Source of the DNA: Planctomycetota bacterium
Lineage (GTDB): Bacteria; Planctomycetota; Planctomycetia; Planctomycetales; Planctomycetaceae
Length of the DNA stretch: 13,391 nucleotides
NCBI GenBank assembly: GCA_027622115.1
Contig: JAQBZS010000078.1
Location: 1-13,391, forward strand
Direction of reading: 5' to 3'
The translations under genes were made by a program, and so were the position numbers. Positions 7,461-13,391 of this stretch are shown here, one piece after another. The notes under the pieces were generated by a model. The model did no database searches. It worked only from the letters and a program-made list of their open reading frames with translations, and was not told where the DNA came from. Position 1 is the stretch's first letter. Each line of letters opens with the position of its first letter.

Positions 7461-8807
7461 ATGATCAGAATATCAAACGGATTGAACCTCCCGATCACCG
7501 GCGAGCCATCGCATACGATCGACTCGTCGTCAATTGTGTCGAGCGTCGCGTTGCTGGGGGCGGACTACATCGGCATGAAGCCCACTATGGCGGTGAATGT
7601 CGGTGATCGAGTGAAGCTCGGGCAAGAGTTGTTCTCCGATAAGAAAACCGCCGGAGTCAAACACACTTCGCCCGCAAGCGGAGTGGTTTCCGCCATCAAT
7701 CGAGGTGCCAAGCGGCTGTTTCAGTCCGTCGTGGTTGATCTGGATGGCGATGACGAGGTCGAATTCACGTCGTACGGCAATCGCGATTTGACGGGACTGT
7801 CTCGTGAAGAAGTCACCACCTTGCTGTTGAATTCAGGGTTGTGGACCTGTTTGCGGACTCGACCCTTTAACAAGACGCCGACACCCGGATCCGTTCCGCA
7901 TTCGATTTTTGTCACGGCGATGGACACGAATCCGTTGTCGATCGCACCGCGGACCGTGATCGAAGAACGTGAGTCCAGCTTCGTTTATGGGTTGCAGGCG
8001 ATTCGGCATTTGACCGACGGAACCGTGTTCGTTTGCAAGGCCCCCGAAGCCACGCTTCCCGGCGCGGACTTGCCTTTCGTGACTGAAGTGTCGTTCGAAG
8101 GACCGCATCCGGCGGGACTGCCTGGGACTCACATCCACTTTCTGGATCCCGTGAGTCTGAACAAGACGGTGTGGTTTCTGAATTATCAGGATCTAATCGC
8201 GATCGGCGATTTGTTTGTCACCGGACGGCTGAACGTCGACCGCGTGATCTCGATCGCCGGGCCGAGCGTGGCACATCCGCAAATCGTCAAGACACGGCTC
8301 GCTGCGAATATCGATCAACTCGTCGATGGCGGCCTGCTGCCCGGCGAAAACCGCGTCATCTCGGGGTCAGTGCTTGCCGGCCGCGAGGCAGTGGCACCGC
8401 ACAATTTCTTGGGCCGTTTTCACCTGCAGGTTTCGGTCGTGGCGGAAGGTCGCGAACGAGAATTCTTGGGCTGGCAGAAGCCTGGTGTCGACAAGTTTTC
8501 GATCAAACGGGTTTTCGCAGCGGGCTTCCTCGGCGGGCAACGGCGGTTCGCATTTACCACATCGACGGAAGGCAGTCGTCGAGCGATGGTGCCGATCGGC
8601 ATGTTCGAGAAAGTGATGCCGCTCGATATTCTGCCGACGTTCTTGCTGCGTGCTTTGATTGTCGGCGATACGGAACAAGCACAATTGCTGGGCTGCTTGG
8701 AACTCGACGAAGAAGACTTGGCACTTTGCACCTTTGTTTGTCCCGGCAAAACGGATTACGGGCCGCTGTTGCGTGCAAACCTCATACAAATTGAAAAAGA
8801 AGGCTGA
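7461..8807 (+). CDS. nqrA: Na+-translocating NADH:quinone oxidoreductase subunit A
   Basis: NqrA is the peripheral cytoplasmic subunit of the Na+-pumping NADH:quinone oxidoreductase, implicated in quinone interaction and related to RnfC. The 448-residue product matches the usual length of about 447. It begins MIRISNGLNLPITGEP, like the MIKIKKGLDLPIAG start of known NqrA. A lipoyl-like segment (VGDRVKLGQELFSDKK, residues 47-62) follows. There is no membrane segment, as expected. I chose the ATG at 7461 because homologues start exactly there, although the frame is open from 7326 and no clear ribosome site precedes either. It is the first gene of the nqrABCDEF operon; nqrB follows after 45 bp. 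Confidence 0.97.
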   Translation: MIRISNGLNLPITGEPSHTIDSSSIVSSVALLGADYIGMKPTMAVNVGDRVKLGQELFSDKKTAGVKHTSPASGVVSAINRGAKRLFQSVVVDLDGDDEVEFTSYGNRDLTGLSREEVTTLLLNSGLWTCLRTRPFNKTPTPGSVPHSIFVTAMDTNPLSIAPRTVIEERESSFVYGLQAIRHLTDGTVFVCKAPEATLPGADLPFVTEVSFEGPHPAGLPGTHIHFLDPVSLNKTVWFLNYQDLIAIGDLFVTGRLNVDRVISIAGPSVAHPQIVKTRLAANIDQLVDGGLLPGENRVISGSVLAGREAVAPHNFLGRFHLQVSVVAEGREREFLGWQKPGVDKFSIKRVFAAGFLGGQRRFAFTTSTEGSRRAMVPIGMFEKVMPLDILPTFLLRALIVGDTEQAQLLGCLELDEEDLALCTFVCPGKTDYGPLLRANLIQIEKEG

Positions 8808-8852
8808 TCGCATTCGCGTCAGTCCGCTCACACGGAAGATATTGTTGGCCGC

Positions 8853-10091
8853 ATGAACCCCTTGAGACGACTTCTCGACCGCCTTCATCCGCACTTCGGT
8901 AAAGACGGGAAACTCGAAAAGATCTATCCGCTGTACGAAGGATTCGACACCTTCCTGTACACGCCGGGCGAGGTCACGCAGGGGCCTTCGCATGTGCGCG
9001 ACGGCATGGACCTCAAACGGATGATGGTCACGGTTGTCGTGGCATTGATCCCGTGCATCTTCATGGCGATGTACAACACCGGCTATCAGGCCAACTTCGC
9101 CATCGAAAGCGGATTCGGCACGGCATCCGACAACTGGAGAACGCCGATTGTCGAGTCACTCGGTGGATTCGATTCAGCGAGTCTGTGGTCGAATCTGCTG
9201 CACGGGGCGCTCTATTTTCTTCCAGTGTTTCTCGTCACGAATATCGTCGGCGGCCTCTGGGAAGTTGTGTTTGCCGTCGTTCGTAAGCATGAAGTCAACG
9301 AAGGATTCCTCGTCACCGGCATGCTCTTTCCGCTGACGCTGCCTCCGACGATTCCGCTATGGCAAGTGGCACTCGGCATCAGCTTCGGCGTGGTGATCGG
9401 CAAGGAGGTCTTCGGCGGCACGGGTAAGAACTTCTTAAACCCGGCACTTACGGCGCGAGCATTCTTATATTTCGCGTATGCGCCGGCCATGACGGGTGAC
9501 AGCATCTGGACGGCGGTCAAATTCGTGGATGGTTACAGTGGAGCCACGGCACTTGGTGCGTTGGCGGCCGCGGACGTGCAAACGGGAATGTCCGCGATCA
9601 TTGATGGGTTGCAGATTACTTGGTCGCAGGCGTTTCTCGGCCAGACTCAAGGTTCGATGGGTGAAACATCCACGCTGGCCTGTTTGTTGGGCGCGGCGTT
9701 TTTGATTGTCACGGGCGTAGGATCTTGGCGAATCATGGCCGGTGTTCTGATTGGAGCACTCGGGCTGTCGGCGTTCTTTTGCTATGGCGTTCCGTCAGAC
9801 ACAAATGCGATGTTTCAGATGCCACCGCATTGGCATTTAGCGGTTGGCGGATTGGCCTTTGGTTTGGTGTTCATGGCGACGGATCCTGTTTCCGCCGCGA
9901 TGACCGAAACCGGCAAATGGGTGTACGGTATCTTGATCGGGGCGATGACAATCCTGATCCGAGTCGTCAATCCGGCATTCCCGGAAGGCATCATGCTGGC
10001 AATCTTGTTCGGAAACGTCTTCGCGCCGTTGATCGATTACTTTGTCGTGCGAGCAAACATTAAGAGGAGATTGGCTCGCAATGGATCGTGA
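8853..10091 (+). CDS. nqrB: Na+-translocating NADH:quinone oxidoreductase subunit B
   Basis: NqrB is an integral membrane subunit that binds covalent FMN and riboflavin and forms part of the Na+ pathway. The 412-residue product has the family N-terminus (YPLYEGFDTFLYTPGEVT, then SHVRDGMDLKRMM), many membrane segments, and GGTGKNFLNPALTARAFL at residues 188-205. The flavinylation motif DGYSGAT lies at 226-232, with Thr232 as the expected FMN attachment site by analogy with Thr236 in Vibrio cholerae. Its length agrees with the family. No ribosome site is obvious, but the N-terminal match supports this ATG. Its last 11 bp overlap the start of nqrC, suggesting coupled translation. Confidence 0.98.
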   Translation: MNPLRRLLDRLHPHFGKDGKLEKIYPLYEGFDTFLYTPGEVTQGPSHVRDGMDLKRMMVTVVVALIPCIFMAMYNTGYQANFAIESGFGTASDNWRTPIVESLGGFDSASLWSNLLHGALYFLPVFLVTNIVGGLWEVVFAVVRKHEVNEGFLVTGMLFPLTLPPTIPLWQVALGISFGVVIGKEVFGGTGKNFLNPALTARAFLYFAYAPAMTGDSIWTAVKFVDGYSGATALGALAAADVQTGMSAIIDGLQITWSQAFLGQTQGSMGETSTLACLLGAAFLIVTGVGSWRIMAGVLIGALGLSAFFCYGVPSDTNAMFQMPPHWHLAVGGLAFGLVFMATDPVSAAMTETGKWVYGILIGAMTILIRVVNPAFPEGIMLAILFGNVFAPLIDYFVVRANIKRRLARNGS

Positions 10092-10890
10092 CTCCGTAGG
10101 CAACACAATCAAGGTGGCCGCGCTGCTGTGCGTCGTTTGTTCGGTGCTGGTTTCCGCCACGGCCGTAGGTCTTCGTGATCGTCAAGCGACCAACCGCTTG
10201 GAAGAACTGCAACGCAACGTGTTGATCGCCGCGGACATTTACGACTCGGCGCGACCGATTCAGGAGCAATTCGCGGAATCGGTCGAAATCAAGTTTTACC
10301 GCTTTCCGGACGGTAAGTTCGCGGGCAAATTGCTGACCGACCAGGAAATGTCGATGTATGCCTCGCGATACAAAATCGACTTTGCGAAATTCAATCAACG
10401 CAAGACCTCGCTCAATCCGGACACAAGTACCGAGTTGGATTCAACGGCCGATATCGCCGGGATCAAGCGTCGAGAATTGGTGTCGGCGGTCTATTTCGTT
10501 CGCCACGGTGACCATCGAAACGTGGTCTTGCCGATCCGTGGATATGGGTTATGGTCGACTCTGTGGGGCTTCATCTCGATCGATGAGTCGTCGCTCGGAA
10601 AAGGGCCGGAGGCTGTTACGATCCGCGGCCTCTCCTATTACGACCACAAGGAAACTCCCGGCTTGGGTGGTGAAGTCGACAACCCGAGCTGGAAAGCGAA
10701 ATGGCCCGGCAAGCGAGTTTATGGCGCCGACGGCGCCGTCAAGATTGAGGTGGCGAAAGCGGCACATGGAGACGCTCAAGTCGATAGTCTTTCAGGCGCC
10801 ACGATCACATCCCAGGGCGTCACAAACATGATGAGATTTTGGCTGGGTGAGCAGGGATTTCAGTCGCTGTTGCTGGCAGCGAAGCAATAG
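10081..10890 (+). CDS. nqrC: Na+-translocating NADH:quinone oxidoreductase subunit C
   Basis: NqrC is anchored by one membrane segment (about residues 9-30, with CVVCSVLVSATAVGL) and exposes a flavin-binding domain on the outer face. The 269-residue product shows YGLWSTLWGF at 155-164, HKETPGLGGEV at 189-199, and the flavinylation motif SLSGATITSQG at 236-246, where Thr241 should carry FMN (Thr225 in V. cholerae). It is slightly longer than the roughly 257 residues of proteobacterial forms. I chose the ATG at 10081; the upstream in-frame Met at 10042 lies inside nqrB and adds no conserved sequence. AGGAG lies 11 nt before the ATG, a rather long spacing. It overlaps nqrB by 11 bp. Confidence 0.98.
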   Translation: MDRDSVGNTIKVAALLCVVCSVLVSATAVGLRDRQATNRLEELQRNVLIAADIYDSARPIQEQFAESVEIKFYRFPDGKFAGKLLTDQEMSMYASRYKIDFAKFNQRKTSLNPDTSTELDSTADIAGIKRRELVSAVYFVRHGDHRNVVLPIRGYGLWSTLWGFISIDESSLGKGPEAVTIRGLSYYDHKETPGLGGEVDNPSWKAKWPGKRVYGADGAVKIEVAKAAHGDAQVDSLSGATITSQGVTNMMRFWLGEQGFQSLLLAAKQ

Positions 10891-10907
10891 ATACCTAGGG
10901 ATTGGAA

Positions 10908-11534
10908 ATGGCGGATCAAAAGACAAAAGAGGTTCTGTTGAATCCCTTGTTCAACGAGAACCCCATCACCTTGCAGGTGCTCGGGATTTGTTCGGCGCTT
11001 GCCGTAACAACTCGACTCGACAAGACGTTGGCCATGTGCGTGGCCGTTGTTTTTGTTGTGGCTTTCTCGAATGCCATCGTGAGTGCCATCCGCCACCAAA
11101 TCCCCACGAGTATTCGTATCATCGTGCAAATGACGGTCATCGCATCGTTGGTGATTTTCGTGGACCAGATCCTTGCCGCATTTTGGTTTGAAGTCAGTAA
11201 GGAGATGTCGGTTTTTGTGGGCCTGATCATCACCAACTGCATTGTGATGGGACGCGCCGAGGCGTTCGCCATGAAGCACGACCCCCAAGCCAGCTTCCTG
11301 GACGGCATTGGCAACGGACTTGGCTATTGCTTAATCCTGCTAATCGTCGGCTTTTTGCGAGAACTCTTTGGATCGGGCAAGCTGTTCGGCATTGACGTCA
11401 TGCGGCCCGTGACCGAGGGCGGTTGGTACGTGCCAAACGGACTGATGCTGCTGCCGCCGAGTGCGTTTTTCATCATTGGGCTTACGATTTGGGCAATCCG
11501 AACCTGGCGACCGGAACAGGTTGGAAGGAGTTGA
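10908..11534 (+). CDS. nqrD: Na+-translocating NADH:quinone oxidoreductase subunit D
   Basis: NqrD is a six-helix membrane subunit related to RsxE/RnfE. The 208-residue product has Cys28 in LGICSALAVT and Cys111 in ITNCIVMGRAEAF, corresponding to Cys29 and Cys112 of V. cholerae. These cysteines join with the pair in NqrE to hold an intramembrane iron (Fe or 2Fe-2S) centre. I chose the ATG at 10908, with AGGGA 6 nt upstream; a TTG at 10902 would sit too close to that site. The gap from nqrC is 17 bp. The sequence is intact. Confidence 0.98.
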   Translation: MADQKTKEVLLNPLFNENPITLQVLGICSALAVTTRLDKTLAMCVAVVFVVAFSNAIVSAIRHQIPTSIRIIVQMTVIASLVIFVDQILAAFWFEVSKEMSVFVGLIITNCIVMGRAEAFAMKHDPQASFLDGIGNGLGYCLILLIVGFLRELFGSGKLFGIDVMRPVTEGGWYVPNGLMLLPPSAFFIIGLTIWAIRTWRPEQVGRS

Positions 11535-11537
11535 AGC

Positions 11538-12152
11538 ATGGGCTTCGAGCATTATCTCAGCCTATTTATTAAGTCGATCTTCATCGAGAACTTGGCACTG
11601 TCATTCTTCCTTGGCATGTGTACGTTTCTTGCGGTCTCGAAAGACGTCAAGACGGCACTGGGCCTGGGCTTGGCGGTCGTCGTCATTCAGACGATTACGG
11701 TGCCCGCCAATAATCTGCTGCTCAACTATCTCCTCAAGCCGGGCGCGCTGAGTTGGATCGGCCAGGGCGAGGCGGACCTCACGTTCTTGGGACTGATTAG
11801 TTACATCGGCGTCATTGCGGCGATGGTGCAAATCCTGGAAATGGCGCTCGATCGATACTTCCCGCCGCTCTACAACGCTTTAGGCATATTTCTGCCACTG
11901 ATTACCGTCAACTGCGCCATTCTCGGCGGCACGCTGTTCATGGTCGAACGCGACTATAACTTTCCCGAAAGCTGTGTCTTCGGGTTTGGTTCGGGAGTCG
12001 GCTGGGCGATGGCCATCGCCGCACTCGCCGGAGTCCGCGAGAAGATGAAGTACAGCGATGTTCCCGACGGTCTCAAGGGATTGGGGATTACGTTTATTAC
12101 GGTAGGGCTAATGGCCTTGGCGTTCATGTCATTCACGGGAATCAAGCTGTAG
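11538..12152 (+). CDS. nqrE: Na+-translocating NADH:quinone oxidoreductase subunit E
   Basis: NqrE is the membrane partner of NqrD, with inverted topology and related to RsxA/RnfA. The 204-residue product contains the cysteine pair expected to complete the intramembrane iron centre: Cys28 in LGMCTFLAVS and Cys126 in ITVNCAILGG. FGFGSGVGWAMAI and a hydrophobic C-terminus follow. AGGAG lies 7 nt before the ATG, inside the end of nqrD, and only 3 bp separate the two genes, so translation is probably coupled. Confidence 0.98.
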   Translation: MGFEHYLSLFIKSIFIENLALSFFLGMCTFLAVSKDVKTALGLGLAVVVIQTITVPANNLLLNYLLKPGALSWIGQGEADLTFLGLISYIGVIAAMVQILEMALDRYFPPLYNALGIFLPLITVNCAILGGTLFMVERDYNFPESCVFGFGSGVGWAMAIAALAGVREKMKYSDVPDGLKGLGITFITVGLMALAFMSFTGIKL

Positions 12153-12156
12153 TCCG

Positions 12157-13374
12157 ATGGAAATATTACTCGGCGTCATGATGTTCACGGGAGTTGTACT
12201 GGCTCTCGTTGCCGTCATCCTGGGAGCCAAATCCAAACTGGTTGCTAGTGGGGACGTAAGAATCCTGATTAACAATCAGAAGGAAATCGTTGTTCCCGCG
12301 GGCGGTAAGTTGTTGGGAGCACTCGCGGCCCACAACGTGTTCGTGTCGTCGGCCTGCGGCGGCGGCGGCACCTGTGCTCAATGTCGAGTTTGCTTGCTGG
12401 AAGGCGGCGGGGACATCCTGCCGACCGAGACGGCACACATCAACAAGAAGCAGGCTCGGGCCGGCGAGCGACTTTCGTGTCAGGTGGCCGTCAAGCAGGA
12501 CATGAAGATCGAAGTGCCGCCGGAAGTCTTCGAGACGAAGAAGTGGCACTGCAAGGTTCGTTCGAATCGCAACGTGGCCACGTTCATCAAAGAGCTGGTG
12601 CTGGAATTGCCGGAAGGCGAAGAGGTCGGATTCAAGCCGGGCGGCTTCATTCAGATCGAAGTGCCCCCGCACGATCTGTCTTACAAGACCTTTGATGTTG
12701 AAGAGTTGTACCACCCGGACTGGGACCGCTTCAATTTGTGGGACACGGAATCACACGTCAAAGACACCACGATCCGTGCCTATTCGATGGCGAATTATCC
12801 CGGCGAGCGGGGCATCATCATGCTTAATATCCGCATCGCCTCGCCACCTCCGCGATCCCCGCCGGGAACGCCTCCGGGAATCGTTTCGTCGTATGTTTTT
12901 AATCTCAAAGCGGGCGACGAAGTTGTGATTTCGGGGCCATACGGCGAGTTCTTCATTAAGGACACGGACGCTGAAATGGTCTACATCGGCGGTGGTGCGG
13001 GAATGGCTCCGCTGCGATCACACATCTACGAACTGTTCAAGGAACGCAAAACCAAGCGCAAGGTGTCTTATTGGTACGGCGGTCGCAGTACCCGCGAACT
13101 GTTCTATCAAGACGAGTTCGACCAGATTGCAGCGGACAACGACAACTTTGAATGGAATATCGCGCTGTCCGATCCCGTCGAGGAAGACCATTGGACGGGT
13201 TACACGGGATTCATTCATCAAGTGTTATTGAACGAATACCTCGCGAAACATCCGGCGCCGGAAGACTGCGAGTATTACATCTGTGGTCCGCCGATGATGC
13301 TTCAAGCCGTGCTACAAACGCTGGACGATCTCGGCGTCGAGTCCGACAACATCGCCTTTGACGACTTCGGCTAA
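12157..13374 (+). CDS. nqrF: Na+-translocating NADH:quinone oxidoreductase subunit F
   Basis: NqrF is the entry subunit: it oxidises NADH and passes electrons through FAD and a [2Fe-2S] centre. The 405-residue product has one N-terminal membrane anchor (residues 3-23). A ferredoxin domain follows with Cys67, Cys73, Cys76 and Cys108 (SACGGGGTCAQC and LSCQV). The FAD site is RAYSMANYP at 207-215, the NADH-binding glycine motif is GGGAGMAPLRS at 278-288, and CGPPMM lies at 376-381. The protein ends in FDDFG, the expected C-terminus. It starts 4 bp after nqrE with no evident ribosome site, which fits coupling or termination-reinitiation. The last 17 bases of the window follow and show nothing. 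Confidence 0.98.
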   Translation: MEILLGVMMFTGVVLALVAVILGAKSKLVASGDVRILINNQKEIVVPAGGKLLGALAAHNVFVSSACGGGGTCAQCRVCLLEGGGDILPTETAHINKKQARAGERLSCQVAVKQDMKIEVPPEVFETKKWHCKVRSNRNVATFIKELVLELPEGEEVGFKPGGFIQIEVPPHDLSYKTFDVEELYHPDWDRFNLWDTESHVKDTTIRAYSMANYPGERGIIMLNIRIASPPPRSPPGTPPGIVSSYVFNLKAGDEVVISGPYGEFFIKDTDAEMVYIGGGAGMAPLRSHIYELFKERKTKRKVSYWYGGRSTRELFYQDEFDQIAADNDNFEWNIALSDPVEEDHWTGYTGFIHQVLLNEYLAKHPAPEDCEYYICGPPMMLQAVLQTLDDLGVESDNIAFDDFG

Positions 13375-13391
13375 ACTAGACCTTAAACAAG

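Larger units (their letters stand above)
7461..13374 (+). other. nqrABCDEF operon (Na+-NQR complex)
   Basis: The six genes lie in the canonical order on one strand with gaps of 45, -11, 17, 3 and 4 bp, so they are probably one transcript. All cofactor ligands that can be checked by eye are present, so a working Na+-pumping complex is likely. The accessory flavin transferase ApbE and the iron-insertion factor NqrM, often encoded just after nqrF, are not in the 17 bp that remain. Confidence 0.93.

Noticed and set aside
1..13391. CRISPR array, tRNA/rRNA genes, insertion sequences or attachment sites
   Set aside because: No regularly spaced repeats, no tRNA or rRNA-like sequence, no transposase frame and no long terminal inverted repeats were seen on either strand.

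Overview
The window looks like a chromosomal segment from a member of the Planctomycetota. The main evidence is a minus-strand pair encoding a DUF1501 protein and a DUF1549/DUF1553 protein, two families greatly expanded in that phylum, together with moderately GC-rich coding sequence and many genes lacking a strong Shine-Dalgarno site. All assignments rest on reading the sequence and its translations; no database search was run.

Layout. (1) Nt 1-1847, minus strand: an AAA-type ATPase of the DUF4143-containing class (Walker A, Walker B, sensor-like motif) with an unusual N-terminus made of two copies of a ~45-residue module. Its reading frame is broken near nt 202-212 by what looks like a 4-bp tandem duplication. 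The missing C-terminal nuclease-like domain is still readable in another frame and runs off the left edge. (2) Nt 1949-5085, minus strand: a two-gene unit, DUF1501 (Tat-like signal) followed by DUF1549/DUF1553 (Sec-type signal, one CxxCH motif), joined by a 4-bp ATGA overlap. (3) Nt 5086-5597: a 512-bp divergent intergenic region. (4) Nt 5598-6971, plus strand: a polytopic membrane protein of unknown function. (5) Nt 6972-7460: a 489-bp non-coding stretch with several short hairpins, leading into (6) nt 7461-13374, plus strand: a complete nqrABCDEF operon for the Na+-translocating NADH:quinone oxidoreductase.

The six Nqr subunits together form a membrane respiratory enzyme. NqrF takes electrons from NADH through FAD and a [2Fe-2S] centre, NqrD/E carry an intramembrane iron centre, NqrB and NqrC carry covalently bound FMN, and quinone is reduced while Na+ is exported. 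Every signature residue I could check is present: the four ferredoxin cysteines in NqrF, one cysteine pair split within each of NqrD and NqrE, and SGAT flavinylation motifs in NqrB and NqrC. The maturation genes usually needed (apbE, nqrM) are not in the window.

I do not see a new defence, mobile or RNA system here. The least explained items are the duplicated N-terminal module and frameshift in the ATPase gene, the unassigned membrane protein, and the long nqr leader.
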